This document shows positions 37,189 to 47,631 of a stretch of DNA of 64,000 nucleotides, one piece after another; the first letter of the stretch is position 1; each line of letters begins with the position of its first letter. The stretch lies in NCBI RefSeq assembly GCF_011008565.1, contig NZ_JAAIWK010000018.1, forward strand, positions 1-64,000, read 5' to 3'. Made by a program: the position numbers and the translations under genes. The notes below the pieces were generated by a model. It did not search any database. It worked only from the letters and a program-made list of their open reading frames with translations, and was not told where the DNA came from. The DNA comes from Heyndrickxia ginsengihumi (GTDB taxonomy: Bacteria > Bacillota > Bacilli > Bacillales > Bacillaceae_C).

Positions 37189-37896
37189 TTAAAAACCTTG
37201 AAATCCATCAAACAGCATACTTAAATAACTAGTAACAATTGTCATCCAATTAAAAAAGAGAAAAAACCCCATTACAACCATTAAATATCCACCAATTTTA
37301 ACAACAAGATTACTATAAAGGCGTATCCATTTCAGCTTTCCGATAAAAAAGGAAAGCGCTAAAAAAGGAATCGAAAACCCTAATATATAGGTAAACATAT
37401 ATAGGGAGGCAGAACTAGGATTGGTCATTCCTAAATAAATTAAAGAAGCCAATATAGGGCCTGTACATGGTGTCCATCCGGCTGCATATGCAATTCCGAT
37501 CAGCATTGAGCCGATATATCCAACTGGCCGATTCTTAGGATGAATGCGATAATCTCTCATTAAAATGGAAGGTTTAAAAACCCCTGCAATCATTAACCCG
37601 AACACTATTAATAAAACGGCGCCGCATTGCCTAATAACATCCTGGTAATCTTTAAACCATTGACCAATGAAGGAAGTACCAAAGCCTAGTGCAATAAAGA
37701 TAATTGAAAACCCAACTAAAAAGAAAAAAGCGTGAAGCATGCTTCTTTTATGTAGCCTTCCATTTTCCGTATTCAATTCATTTACACTTACGCCTGTTAT
37801 ATATGAAATAAACGCAGGATATAATGACAAGCAACATGGTGAAATAAAACTCATGACTCCTGCTCCAAAAGAAATTGCTATATTTATATCAGCCAT
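37189..37896 (-). CDS. ccdA: Cytochrome c biogenesis thiol-disulfide transporter CcdA
   Basis: Carries reducing equivalents across the membrane to keep apocytochrome c cysteines, and spore thiol proteins, reduced. The start at MADINIAIS (37896) has GAGGAG eight bases upstream and gives 235 residues, the family size. Six membrane segments are visible. The first redox Cys is in [13 protein letters not shown] and the second in the GWTPCTGPI motif. A longer reading from 37923 lies ahead of the ribosome binding site. Confidence 0.92.
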   Translation of the reverse strand: MADINIAISFGAGVMSFISPCCLSLYPAFISYITGVSVNELNTENGRLHKRSMLHAFFFLVGFSIIFIALGFGTSFIGQWFKDYQDVIRQCGAVLLIVFGLMIAGVFKPSILMRDYRIHPKNRPVGYIGSMLIGIAYAAGWTPCTGPILASLIYLGMTNPSSASLYMFTYILGFSIPFLALSFFIGKLKWIRLYSNLVVKIGGYLMVVMGFFLFFNWMTIVTSYLSMLFDGFQGF

Positions 37897-38265
37897 TTCT
37901 ACACTCCTCAATGACCCTACCATTATTTTATCAGATTAAATAAATATTTTTTAGTTTCTTTTTAGTAAAATTTTTTTACACACTTTTACGTTTTTCATCA
38001 GTTTGTTTCACCATATTGCAAATCTCATCATCGTCTTTATCATTCATTTACAAGTTAAGACAAAAATAACAATAATACATATTTGAAAAAATGATGTTTT
38101 CCTTACAGTTAGCTCCTATGTGATGTTTCGTTGCTAACGTATAAGCAATCTATTCTAATAGGTGCAGAAGATTATAGCCACAAATAGATCAATACAGAGA
38201 GGAATTTAGATATATTCAACCATGATTAAATTTTATTTGTTGGATATTTTAATCCGTTTGCACGC
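37897..38265. other. Non-coding gap upstream of ccdA
   Basis: AT-rich sequence with no gene and no strong hairpin. It must hold the ccdA promoter on the minus strand, but I cannot assign its boxes. Confidence 0.4.
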
Positions 38266-38290
38266 ATAAAAAAAGATATTTTCATGCCTA
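38266..38290 (-). terminator. Weak terminator after the 97-aa membrane protein gene
   Basis: On the minus strand GCATGAAAA and TTTTTTTATGC form an A/U-rich stem directly after the stop codon. Confidence 0.4.
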
Positions 38291-38584
38291 TTATTCGTAT
38301 TTTTCATCTTTCCCCGCTTCAATTAAAAGAAAGATCGCTGAAATAATATGCATAACCATACCAACAATAGGAATCCACCCTACACAAGATGTTATAATCC
38401 CTAAAATATGCCCCGTTCTTTTTTTATTCTCATTAATCGTAATAACAAGCGCAACGATGTGCAGTGCCAGCATAAAGACTAACGGAGTCCAAAACAGTCC
38501 AAGTACAATTGTCCCCCCGATTAGCGGAAAACCCAATAATGCCTCCAAACCACCTGCGACCCATTTTAATACCCTACTTGTCAT
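38291..38584 (-). CDS. Small membrane protein (97 aa), unknown
   Basis: The ATG has GGGAGAGG about seven bases upstream. The product has three hydrophobic segments: residues about 14-34, 36-50 and 57-88. A lysine-rich loop (NENKKRTGH) separates the second and third, and the acidic tail is GKDEKYE. The arrangement resembles small DUF4064-type membrane proteins, but I cannot assign the family with confidence. It is monocistronic. Confidence 0.6.
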   Translation of the reverse strand: MTSRVLKWVAGGLEALLGFPLIGGTIVLGLFWTPLVFMLALHIVALVITINENKKRTGHILGIITSCVGWIPIVGMVMHIISAIFLLIEAGKDEKYE

Positions 38585-38907
38585 CAGAATCCTCTCCCTT
38601 ATTGTCTTTATTTATATTTATTAAGCCTTCACATTATTATTCAAGCAATGAAAGTCCTGCTCTAATTTCCTATATTATGCTTCATTCACACATTAAAACA
38701 CTATTTTACAGCCTAATTCTCATTAATAATAATCCTTTTTACAGAGACTAAGCGAAAGCGTAAAATGGTGAGCAGTCTTTTATTGCTTACAATAAATATG
38801 CTAGCTGGGAGGATCTCACAAAATAAAAGGGTCCTTGAACCCCTCCACGATATATAAGGAATGGCGAATATTTAAATACTCGCAGTTAAAAAACTAGTAC
38901 AAATCAT
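38585..38907. other. Non-coding gap
   Basis: No gene with a ribosome binding site. A short GGGTCC/GAACCC hairpin near 38850 is the only structure noticed. Confidence 0.4.
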
Positions 38908-38941
38908 AAACGAAGTCCTTTATCAAAAAAGGACTTCGTTT
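38908..38941. repeat. Isolated terminator-like hairpin
   Basis: AAACGAAGTCCTT and AAGGACTTCGTTT form a 13-pair stem around eight bases. No adjacent gene reads into it. It lies directly beside a copy of the GC-rich repeat. Confidence 0.6.
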
Positions 38942-38943
38942 CC

Positions 38944-39030
38944 ATAGGCTGATGATGAGCTGCACGCTTCTGGGGTTTCACCTTTCCCGCTTTTTCCACA
39001 GGAGTCTCGCATCCTTCCGTTCTAATCAAT
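38944..39030 (-). repeat. Copy G of the GC-rich intergenic repeat
   Basis: GAGCTGCACGCTTCTGGGG, TTCACCTTTCCCGC and CCACAGGAGTCTCGCATCC follow the same order as in the copies at 91 and 247 with moderate divergence. The left half of the full element is absent, as in copy A. Confidence 0.75.
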
Positions 39031-39163
39031 GAAAGTATTAAGCATGAAAAATAATATAAGATGACATACAATATATTTAAGAATGTTCATGAGCCAATTA
39101 TTTTTCGATACAAAGGGCAAAATGAGGCAATTAAACATTATTAAATCATTTCTCTACCGACAT

Positions 39164-39209
39164 AAAAAGACCGCCTTCTGCTTAGTTTTCAACAGAATGA
39201 ACGGTCTTT
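39164..39209 (-). terminator. Terminator after yneF
   Basis: AAAGACCG pairs with CGGTCTTT, with an inner TTCTG/CAGAA stem, and five A residues at 39164-39168 give a U run on the minus strand. Confidence 0.75.
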
Positions 39210-39316
39210 GATTAAAATATTTTTTAAAAAAGTCATAAATTAATTTTATATGAAGAAAAGTTCATCAAATTTATTTTCAAGAAACCTCTTGAGACTTATG
39301 TGCACATAAGGAATGA

Positions 39317-39532
39317 TTACTTCATTTGTTTATTCATTGCATTCATCATTTGATTGATTTTCTTCTGGGATGGTTTCATCCCCATTTGAGTCATCATCAT
39401 TTTTAACATTTGTTCATTAATCGGTGGATTTTTCTTTAAGTAGTTCATCATATATTTACGAGCGATAAAAAATCCAATTACAATACCTACTAGTATGCCG
39501 ACAATAGCTACTAGAATTAAAGCCCAAGTCAT
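39317..39532 (-). CDS. yneF: YneF, small membrane protein (UPF0154)
   Basis: A 71-residue protein with one N-terminal membrane helix (residues about 4-25) and a Met-, Lys- and Gln-rich cytoplasmic tail containing [17 protein letters not shown], the family hallmark. Position after tkt and sirA matches B. subtilis. Function is unknown. GGAGG precedes the ATG. Confidence 0.92.
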   Translation of the reverse strand: MTWALILVAIVGILVGIVIGFFIARKYMMNYLKKNPPINEQMLKMMMTQMGMKPSQKKINQMMNAMNKQMK

Positions 39533-39604
39533 AATATACCTCCTTCACTCACATAGTTACAGTGTACTAAATCCTTCATTATTATACAATAGTTTCAAGT
39601 CGTT

Positions 39605-40051
39605 TTATACGTATTTTCTTTCTTTTATCGGACGAATCCAGCCAAATTTATGATTGTCAAAATCAATTGCAAATAAGTAGCCGTTAAAGGCTCTTATTCC
39701 TTCAAAAAAGATTGACTCAGCATCTAAACTGCCGTATACGTCTAATCGCACATATTGTTTTTCTATTGTAACTTCTATAAAATCCCTATCATTTTTAATT
39801 GAGAGCTGATAACTGCCAGTTTGGTTTACGTAATCCCATTGATTTGAAAACGTATTCTTTATAATTTGATATAAGGTTAACATTGGAATTGGGTTTGTAA
39901 TATAATGAATTTGCCTACTAATAATCTTTCGCATTTTTCCGGACACATGTACATATTGATGGAACAAATCATGAAACATTCTCTCTCTACCGTGATAGTA
40001 CTTTGCAACATCTTCATCAATTAAATAAATATAATATGTCCTCGTCCTCAC
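39605..40051 (-). CDS. sirA: Sporulation inhibitor of replication SirA (YneE)
   Basis: A 148-residue inhibitor that binds domain I of DnaA at the onset of sporulation and blocks new rounds of replication. The GTG at 40051 has TAGGAGTGG upstream and gives exactly the length of B. subtilis SirA; an in-frame ATG 22 codons earlier has no such site. Conserved patches include YYIYLIDEDVAKYYHGRE, QIHYITNPIP and the C-terminal GWIRPIKERKYV. A Spo0A box lies about 95 bases upstream. Confidence 0.92.
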   Translation of the reverse strand: MRTRTYYIYLIDEDVAKYYHGRERMFHDLFHQYVHVSGKMRKIISRQIHYITNPIPMLTLYQIIKNTFSNQWDYVNQTGSYQLSIKNDRDFIEVTIEKQYVRLDVYGSLDAESIFFEGIRAFNGYLFAIDFDNHKFGWIRPIKERKYV

Positions 40052-40143
40052 GTAAGATCCACTCCTACTTTTATCATTACTATTAATATACTTGATAGGA
40101 GATAAAATGTATGTCATAAATTGATCTAAAATTCGGTATTTTT

Positions 40144-40150
40144 TGTCGAA
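40144..40150 (+). promoter_or_regulatory. Spo0A box upstream of sirA
   Basis: TGTCGAA matches the Spo0A consensus exactly. It lies upstream of sirA in the gap at 40052-40344. B. subtilis sirA is activated by Spo0A, so conservation of the site is expected. A second weaker match, TGTCAAG, follows at about 40176. Confidence 0.65.
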
Positions 40151-40277
40151 ACTGTTTATTTTTCAAGTATTCATTGTCAAGTAGGTCATATCTATTTGTT
40201 TATGTGAAATAGAATAGAGACTTATATAAAAAGCTCTTTTCTAAAAGGAGTGCTTTTCAATAGATTTACTTATTTAA

Positions 40278-40337
40278 TGATTTTCACTTCAGCGGGCTTG
40301 CTTTCCGCAAGTGTATCACCTCCTTCACTCCAATCAA
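40278..40337 (-). repeat. Fragment H of the GC-rich intergenic repeat
   Basis: GATTTTCACTTCAGCGGGC, TTGCTTTCCGCAAG and CACTCCAATCAAAAAC keep both ends of the family but lack the central part, like the fragment at 30893. Confidence 0.5.
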
Positions 40338-40344
40338 AAACAGC

Positions 40345-40382
40345 AAAAAAAGAGATTCCATTTTAAAATGGAATCTCTTTTA
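40345..40382 (-). terminator. Terminator after tkt
   Basis: A 32-base perfect palindrome (AAAGAGATTCCATTTT and its complement) with A/T runs on both sides, 19 bases from the tkt stop. Confidence 0.88.
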
Positions 40383-40400
40383 TAAAAATCTAATTGCTTA

Positions 40401-42407
40401 TTATTTGTTTAATAAAGCTTTAACACGAGAAACGACATTTTCTACAGTAAAGCCATATTCAGAAACAACCTTGTTTCCATTTCCGCTTGCACCAAATTGA
40501 TCGATACCTAAAATTTCACCTTCATCACCTGTATAACGATCCCAACCAAATGAAGAAGCCATTTCAATTGCTAAACGTTTCTTAACATTTTTTGGTAAAA
40601 CAGTATCCTTATATTCTTTTGGTTGTTGTTCAAAGCGATCCCAAGAAGGCATACTTACAACAGCTGCATCAATATTTTCTTTTAATAATACTTGCTGTGC
40701 TTCAACAGCTAAGTTTACTTCAGAACCAGTAGCTAGAAGCAATACATCTGCAGTGTCTTTTTGTGCCGGAGAAATAACGTAGGCTCCTTTTGCAACACCT
40801 TCATTAGCATTTTTATCAGTATCTTTAATTGTAGGTAAATTTTGACGTGTTAGTACTAGCGCCGTTGGTTTATCTTTTGAAGTAATTGCTAGACGCCAAG
40901 CAGCTGCAGTCTCATTTCCATCAGCAGGTCTAATGACTGAAAGATTTGGCATTGTACGCAATGATGCCAGTTGTTCAACTGGTTCATGTGTTGGACCATC
41001 TTCACCGACAGCAATACTATCATGTGTAAATACATACGTAACAGGTAGGTTCATTAATGCGGCCAAACGAATTGCTGGGCGCAAATAATCAGAGAATACA
41101 AAGAATGTACCACCATATACGTTAACTCCACCGTGTAATGCCATACCGTTCAAAGCCGCACCCATTGCAAATTCACGTACTCCAAACCAAATATTTCTTC
41201 CTTCATATGATTCAGGAGTAAAATCTTGGTCCTCTTTCATGCGCGTATTGTTAGAACCAGCTAAGTCAGCAGATCCACCAAAAAGACTAGGAAGATTTTT
41301 GGCAATACCGTTTAAAACTTCACCACTTGAAGCACGGCTAGCTAAAGATTTTCCTTCTTCATAAACAGGGATATCTTTGTCCCAATTAGAAGGAAGTTCA
41401 CCGTCAATAGCCTGTTTCAATTGTGTTGCTAGTTCAGGATATTTGCTTGCATAATCAGCGAATAATGCTTCCCATTCGCTTTCTTTTTGTGCACCATTAT
41501 CAACAATTTCCTTTTGGAAACGTTCGTATACTTCTTCAGGAACATAGAAATCTTCTTCGAATGTCCATTTATAAGCATCTTTTGTTAATTTAAGTTCATC
41601 TTCTCCAAGCGGGGCACCATGAACGGCAGATTTACCTGCTTTATTTGGAGAACCATAGCCAATGATAGTTTTCACTTCAATCATTGTTGGACGTGAAGTA
41701 TCCTGTTTAGCTTCTTCAATCGCTTTGGCAATTTCTTCTAAATTATTGCCATCTTCTACACGTAGGTATTGCCATCCGTAAGATTTAAAACGTCCTTCTA
41801 CACTTTCTGAGAATGATTTACTTAAATCACCATCAAGAGAAATATCATTTGAATCGTAAAGAACGACTAATCGTCCTAATTTCAAATGCGCTGCTAATGA
41901 AGCTGCTTCACTTGAAATTCCTTCCATCAAGTCACCATCGCCACATAAAGCATATGTATAGTGATCAATTACATTATAATTATCTTTATTATACACACCG
42001 GCAAGATGCCTTTCAGCCATTGCCATACCAACAGCCATTGCAATACCTTGGCCTAATGGTCCAGTTGTCGCTTCGACACCTTCAGTATGTCCGTATTCAG
42101 GATGTCCTGGAGTTTTGCTTCCCCATTGACGGAAATTTTTAATTTCATCCATACTTAAATTATAACCTGATAAGTGCAACAAGCTATATAAAAGCATGGA
42201 ACCGTGACCAGCAGATAATACAAAACGATCGCGGTTAAACCACTTAGGATTTTTTGGATTATGATTCATATAACGTGTCCAAAGAGTGTATGCCATTGGA
42301 GCTGCACCCATTGGAAGTCCTGGATGCCCAGAATTTGCTTTTTGAATTGCATCAATTGACAAAGTACGAATCGTCGTAATTGCAAGTTCGTCTGTTTTAT
42401 CAAACAT
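40401..42407 (-). CDS. tkt: Transketolase
   Basis: Transfers two-carbon units between sugar phosphates in the non-oxidative pentose phosphate pathway, using thiamine diphosphate. The 668-residue protein has [14 protein letters not shown] at its start, the cofactor/Mg motif [14 protein letters not shown] near residue 155, and the second-domain motif [16 protein letters not shown] near residue 465. The ATG at 42407 follows GAGGGTG at about seven bases; a GTG three codons earlier overlaps it. It has its own terminator and lies in the conserved yneB-ynzC-tkt-sirA order. Confidence 0.97.
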   Translation of the reverse strand: MFDKTDELAITTIRTLSIDAIQKANSGHPGLPMGAAPMAYTLWTRYMNHNPKNPKWFNRDRFVLSAGHGSMLLYSLLHLSGYNLSMDEIKNFRQWGSKTPGHPEYGHTEGVEATTGPLGQGIAMAVGMAMAERHLAGVYNKDNYNVIDHYTYALCGDGDLMEGISSEAASLAAHLKLGRLVVLYDSNDISLDGDLSKSFSESVEGRFKSYGWQYLRVEDGNNLEEIAKAIEEAKQDTSRPTMIEVKTIIGYGSPNKAGKSAVHGAPLGEDELKLTKDAYKWTFEEDFYVPEEVYERFQKEIVDNGAQKESEWEALFADYASKYPELATQLKQAIDGELPSNWDKDIPVYEEGKSLASRASSGEVLNGIAKNLPSLFGGSADLAGSNNTRMKEDQDFTPESYEGRNIWFGVREFAMGAALNGMALHGGVNVYGGTFFVFSDYLRPAIRLAALMNLPVTYVFTHDSIAVGEDGPTHEPVEQLASLRTMPNLSVIRPADGNETAAAWRLAITSKDKPTALVLTRQNLPTIKDTDKNANEGVAKGAYVISPAQKDTADVLLLATGSEVNLAVEAQQVLLKENIDAAVVSMPSWDRFEQQPKEYKDTVLPKNVKKRLAIEMASSFGWDRYTGDEGEILGIDQFGASGNGNKVVSEYGFTVENVVSRVKALLNK

Positions 42408-42576
42408 TAAAAACACCCTCTCTTTCTATAGTTACAATCTTATCATAAGCATGTTTTCACGATAATACAACTATTTTACAATAGTAGTTTAGATTTCCAT
42501 GCAAACAATTTCAAAAAAGTTCACCATTTGTCCGTTGGAATACCGAAAATTGCTCATTTTATCATTCCAAAAACAG

Positions 42577-42618
42577 CAAAAAAATAGCCGGAATCATTTA
42601 AAGTATTTTTGTGATTCC
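42577..42618 (-). terminator. Terminator after ynzC
   Basis: GGAATCA and TGATTCC pair around a 15-base loop, and a run of As at 42577-42584 gives Us on the minus strand. Confidence 0.7.
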
Positions 42619-42633
42619 AGCATCCTATTAATA

Positions 42634-42867
42634 TTAATGTAATTTTTTCTTTGTTTGAATTTCACGTAGTTTGTTCGGTGTAACTTCAGTACCTTCTTCA
42701 TCAAAAATTCTAACATTTTCAATTGTCTGTTTCATAGAAGAGCGGAACGCTTTCAAATATTCACTTCTTAATTTTGATTGTTCCTTTGCTTCTTCTTGCG
42801 TCAATCCCTGCTCTTTTGATTTTTTAGCTAATTGATTTATTCGTAATAATTTCTCTTTGGATAGCAT
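42634..42867 (-). CDS. ynzC: YnzC (DUF896), SOS-operon small protein
   Basis: A 77-residue charged protein. Its N terminus LSKEKLLRINQLAKKSK and EQSKLRSEYLKAFR form the two-helix hairpin of the DUF896 family. In B. subtilis it is part of the LexA-regulated yneA-yneB-ynzC operon. Function is unknown. Here it follows yneB by about 110 bases. Confidence 0.92.
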   Translation of the reverse strand: MLSKEKLLRINQLAKKSKEQGLTQEEAKEQSKLRSEYLKAFRSSMKQTIENVRIFDEEGTEVTPNKLREIQTKKKLH

Positions 42868-42973
42868 ATATCTGCTCCTTTAACACATAATCTTACGTTA
42901 TCTTACTAAAAAAAAATTCTTCTATCAACAAATCCGTTCGAAATTCTGCGTACCTTACATCACAAAAATATAT

Positions 42974-43986
<1,013 letters not shown>

Positions 43987-43999
43987 ATTCGATTCCTCC

Positions 44000-44013
44000 C
44001 GAATGTTTGTTCG
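44000..44013. promoter_or_regulatory. LexA (SOS) box 1
   Basis: CGAATGTTTGTTCG differs at one position from CGAAC-N4-GTTCG. It is just before the yneA start and would cover its promoter or leader. Confidence 0.75.
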
Positions 44014-44038
44014 TTTTTTGTCTAAAGAAATTATAAAA

Positions 44039-44052
44039 CGAACAAATGTTTC
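44039..44052. promoter_or_regulatory. LexA (SOS) box 2
   Basis: CGAACAAATGTTTC matches the consensus except at the last base. Confidence 0.75.
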
Positions 44053-44066
44053 CGTCAAGTGTTTTT

Positions 44067-44080
44067 CGAACTTATGTTTG
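44067..44080. promoter_or_regulatory. LexA (SOS) box 3
   Basis: CGAACTTATGTTTG fits the Bacillus SOS consensus CGAACRNRYGTTYG closely. It should serve lexA autoregulation and yneA. Confidence 0.85.
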
Positions 44081-44193
44081 TTTTATCAAAAATGTTCTGA
44101 TATAATATAAGAAAATTATGGTTAAGAAAATATTGGTATTTTTTATGCTGATGATCTGAATAATAATTAAATCGGAACGTTGAGGTGTTAATA

Positions 44194-44814
44194 ATGAATA
44201 AGCTATCTAAAAGACAACTAGATATATTGAATTTCATAAAAGAAGAAGTTAAAACAAAAGGTTATCCTCCTTCCGTTAGGGAAATAGGGCAAGCTGTTGG
44301 ACTAGCCTCAAGTTCAACGGTTCATGGACATCTCGCGAGACTTGAAAGCAAAGGACTTATTAGAAGAGATCCAACTAAGCCTAGAGCGATTGAAGTTCTT
44401 GATCATGAAGAAACCATTCCTCGTCAAAACGTTATAAATGTTCCGGTTGTTGGTAAAGTTACAGCTGGGATACCAATAACCGCCATTGAAAATATTGAAG
44501 AATATTTTCCGCTACCTGAACATTTAGTTCCGTCAGATGAACAGATTTACATGCTGGAAGTCGTTGGTGAAAGCATGATCGATGCAGGAATTCTAGATGG
44601 AGATTACGTGATTGTTCGCCAGCAGCATACCGCTAATAACGGAGATATTGTTGTCGCTATGACTGAAGATGATGAAGCAACTGTAAAAAGATTTTATAAA
44701 GAAAATGATTACTTTCGTTTACAGCCTGAAAACCCGACGATGGAACCTATTATCCTAAAAAAAGTAACGATATTAGGAAAAGTAATTGCGTTATATCGCC
44801 AAATGGTGCATTAA
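44194..44814 (+). CDS. lexA: SOS repressor LexA
   Basis: Represses DNA-damage genes until RecA triggers its self-cleavage. The 206-residue protein has a winged helix DNA-binding domain ([20 protein letters not shown]). The cleavage site is Ala91-Gly92 and the catalytic dyad Ser127 (GESMID) and Lys165 (ATVKRF). These positions equal those of the B. subtilis protein. The ATG at 44194 follows GAGGTG at about seven bases. It is divergent from yneA, sharing three operator boxes. Confidence 0.97.
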   Translation: MNKLSKRQLDILNFIKEEVKTKGYPPSVREIGQAVGLASSSTVHGHLARLESKGLIRRDPTKPRAIEVLDHEETIPRQNVINVPVVGKVTAGIPITAIENIEEYFPLPEHLVPSDEQIYMLEVVGESMIDAGILDGDYVIVRQQHTANNGDIVVAMTEDDEATVKRFYKENDYFRLQPENPTMEPIILKKVTILGKVIALYRQMVH

Positions 44815-44824
44815 CCCCTTTATT

Positions 44825-44853
44825 GAAATGACAATTACGTCATTTCTTTTTTT
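44825..44853 (+). terminator. Terminator after lexA
   Basis: GAAATGAC and GTCATTTC flank AATTAC, followed by seven Ts. Confidence 0.85.
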
Positions 44854-45216
44854 GTTAAATCAATTGATAGTTTTTAAGCTTATAAAACCATTGGCAAAGA
44901 AGAATTTAAAAAGCTCTATACTAAAAGATATGTAAACTTAAAAGATTTATTCTATTAAACACAAAAAACTTATAGCATTTAAATCTACTAATTATTCTAT
45001 TTTCCGTCCATGTATACTAGTGAAAGTTTAGCATCGTCCTGCTACAATATTTTGCAAACGCAAAAAGCCCTTCATATGAAGAGCGTTTGCTGTGGATGAT
45101 GATTATAAATGTTGTAATGTTACAATCTCCATTTACTCACTTAAATATGCATGGGCACTGTAATTTTTACATAGATGATTTTTATCAGTTTTTCAAATTG
45201 CATTTGTATTTTTTAC
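44854..45216. other. Gap between lexA and the cyd-linked regulator
   Basis: The gap holds the converging terminator at 45067 and otherwise AT-rich sequence with no gene that has a ribosome binding site. Confidence 0.5.
45067..45089 (-). terminator. Terminator of the cyd operon
   Basis: On the minus strand GCTCTTCATATGAAGGGC forms a stem followed by TTTTT. It is nested in an outer GCAAACGC/GCGTTTGC stem (45054-45090). It lies about 130 bases past the regulator gene. Confidence 0.7.
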
Positions 45217-45843
45217 TTACTTCCTTTTTTGGCGATCTTCAAATATTAAAGCATAGCGAACGAGCTGAACTCTATTACTAATTTGTAATTTATGAAAAAT
45301 ATTTTTCAGATGATTTTTCACAGTGTACTCTGATATCATTAATCTTTCTGCTATTTCTTTATTCGTACTCCCCTCTGCTACCCATTGGATGATTTCTCGC
45401 TCTCTCGTTGTTAATGTTTTAGCTACTAAATAGCGTTGGACATTTTCAAACATTTCCAGCATCTGTTCCCCTACTTTTGCTGAAAAACGCTGTTCCCCAC
45501 ATACCAATTCCTGTAAATATTGTTGCCATAACTGTTTATCTAATATATTTGGTAAATATCCGTCTGCACCGCACCTCATTGCTTCGAGAAGAGAATTTAT
45601 ACTGGCCGATGATACAATGACAAGTTTCGCTAAAGGACATTTCTTTCTTAATTGTTTAATCATCTTTCCACAATCCTCTTGGAAGCCATCGCTAGCAACT
45701 ATTAAATAAATTTGTGGACAATTTCCGTTTAATTCTTCTGTAAGCTGAAAATGTTGATTTTCTTTTAAAAACTGTTCTATGCGTTCTCTTTCCTGGCTAT
45801 GTTTACAAATCAATAAAATATTAATAGCATCCAACCCTTTCAC
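45217..45843 (-). CDS. NarL/LuxR-type regulator with degenerate receiver, in the cyd operon
   Basis: A 208-residue protein built like a NarL-family response regulator. The C-terminal HTH is intact (LTTREREIIQWVAEGSTNKEI..VKNHLKNIFHKL, about 144-187). The N-terminal half has the receiver's size and pattern (CGADGYLPN) but lacks the acidic pair at the start. It has Val at the phospho-acceptor position (about 49) and Asn where the conserved Lys should be. Phosphorylation control is therefore unlikely. The start is a GTG at 45843 or a TTG three codons later. It follows cydD by 27 bases and should be co-transcribed, suggesting feedback control of cyd. Confidence 0.75.
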   Translation of the reverse strand: MKGLDAINILLICKHSQERERIEQFLKENQHFQLTEELNGNCPQIYLIVASDGFQEDCGKMIKQLRKKCPLAKLVIVSSASINSLLEAMRCGADGYLPNILDKQLWQQYLQELVCGEQRFSAKVGEQMLEMFENVQRYLVAKTLTTREREIIQWVAEGSTNKEIAERLMISEYTVKNHLKNIFHKLQISNRVQLVRYALIFEDRQKRK

Positions 45844-45870
45844 CTTCCCTAAAATAGAAACGAGCTACGA

Positions 45871-47631
45871 TTAAACCGTAACTCGGAAAAACGTTTCTTT
45901 TAAGTGCAACGGTGCATCTAATTCATATAACCGACGATAGCGTTCACTATTTTTATATAGCTCCTCATGCGATCCTTGTAATAAAATTTTCCCTTTCTCA
46001 AGAAAAATAACTTCATCCACTTTTTCAATGCCAACTAAATGATGTGTAATCCAAATCAATGTGACATCTTTTAAGCTTTCAAATATTGTCGCTAGTAAAT
46101 CTTTCTCTGTAAGCGGATCTAACCCAACAGTCGGTTCATCTAGGATAACTACTGGAGTTTTTTGTAATAGAATACGCGCTAGCGCAATTCTTTGTCTTTC
46201 ACCACCTGAAAAATTACCGCCTGCTTCTAACATTCTTGTTTGATATCCTTTTGGTAAACTTTGAATATAGTCATGAAGCTTTACTTGTTTTGCAACACGA
46301 ACTATATCTTCATCTGTCGCATTTTCATTCCCTAACCGAATATTGTTAGCAATTGTTGTATCAAATAAATGAGGATTTTGATTCAGTATTGCGATCTGTT
46401 TGGAAATATTGTAGCCAAAGGCTGCAGGCGACAAATCATTAAAGCGAACTATCCCCTGTTGTGGGAGAAGCGAACCATAAAGTAACTGAATAATCGTTGA
46501 TTTTCCTGCACCACTTCTTCCTATTAATGCAACTCTTTTCCCATGTGGGATATGAAGCGATACATTTTCGATTGCCCATTGATCGTTTTCATCATATTTA
46601 AAATAGACATGCTCACATCGTATATCCACAGTAGAAAGTGAGTGGACACCCTCGTTCTGGCTAATTGTTTTAATCATTCCTTTATTCGTAAGTTCAATAT
46701 CCTTTAACCGCTGAAAAGATTTACTATATTGAGTAATCCTTTCAATGGCATCAGAAATAGGTAGCAATGACTCGGCAATCGTAAACATTACGAGAACAAA
46801 TGCTGCAATAAGTGTTGCATTAAAGTGATGATTGATTACCATTTTGTCAGACCAAAGCATGAGTAAAAGCACACTGCCGCCAATAATCAATTGACTAAAA
46901 AAATCCCTCCATCTTCTTCCTGCATGCAATCGCTTTTCAATCTGTTTTAACGATCTTTCTTTTTCCTCATATTTCATTAAAAATGCTTCTTTATTTCCGG
47001 ACATCATCCAATCGCCAACACCTAATACAGCATCTGTTAGTTTTTGGTATAATTCGTGTCTCCCTTTATCTAATGCTTGTTTTTTTCTTTTTGACCATAT
47101 AAAAGACAAAATAGGAATGACAACGATAAGTATTAATAAATATAAAGCCATGAATAATGCAAAAGTAATATCAAAATATCCTAAATAAATGATCCACATT
47201 CCATAAACAAAAAGCGAAATAACACAAGGAAGAATTGTCCGTAAATACAAATCTTGAATATGTTCAATATCATCCGATAAAATGCCTAAAACATCCCCAG
47301 TTTTGTATCGCGAACGAATGAAAAGTGCTGCTGGTTCAAGGGTACGATATAGACGAATTCGCATTTCAGATAAAATCTTTAAAATAATATTATGGCTAGT
47401 AAGTCGTGATGCATATTGGAGCGAAGATCTGAAAATTCCAAATGCCCTTACTGCAACAATTGGGACATATAACATTAAGATATTTGGCGGTCTAAGTGCT
47501 GCTTTTGAAATTAAATAACCCGATGTAAATGTTAAGCCGGCAGCACAACATATTGCCAGCACACTTAAAACGATCGCCAACATAAAACCACGCCGATGTC
47601 TGTTCAAGTATGGAAAAAACCATGTTTTCAC
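45871..47631 (-). CDS. cydD: Cysteine/glutathione-type ABC exporter needed for cytochrome bd, CydD
   Basis: A 586-residue half-transporter: six N-terminal membrane helices (residues about 15-310) and a C-terminal ATPase with GRSGAGKST, FSGGERQRIALARILL and VVILDEP. With CydC it forms a heterodimer that exports a thiol or heme-related compound and is required to assemble cytochrome bd. It overlaps cydC by four bases. CydC/CydD naming is reversed between E. coli and B. subtilis; I name by order. Confidence 0.9.
   Translation of the reverse strand: MKTWFFPYLNRHRRGFMLAIVLSVLAICCAAGLTFTSGYLISKAALRPPNILMLYVPIVAVRAFGIFRSSLQYASRLTSHNIILKILSEMRIRLYRTLEPAALFIRSRYKTGDVLGILSDDIEHIQDLYLRTILPCVISLFVYGMWIIYLGYFDITFALFMALYLLILIVVIPILSFIWSKRKKQALDKGRHELYQKLTDAVLGVGDWMMSGNKEAFLMKYEEKERSLKQIEKRLHAGRRWRDFFSQLIIGGSVLLLMLWSDKMVINHHFNATLIAAFVLVMFTIAESLLPISDAIERITQYSKSFQRLKDIELTNKGMIKTISQNEGVHSLSTVDIRCEHVYFKYDENDQWAIENVSLHIPHGKRVALIGRSGAGKSTIIQLLYGSLLPQQGIVRFNDLSPAAFGYNISKQIAILNQNPHLFDTTIANNIRLGNENATDEDIVRVAKQVKLHDYIQSLPKGYQTRMLEAGGNFSGGERQRIALARILLQKTPVVILDEPTVGLDPLTEKDLLATIFESLKDVTLIWITHHLVGIEKVDEVIFLEKGKILLQGSHEELYKNSERYRRLYELDAPLHLKETFFRVTV

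Noticed and set aside
38750-38880. Possible decayed gene in the gap after 38585
   Set aside because: Stops in all frames and no family pattern that I can recognise in translation.
44088-44099. A fourth LexA box before lexA
   Set aside because: Only the GTTC half is present; the other half does not match.
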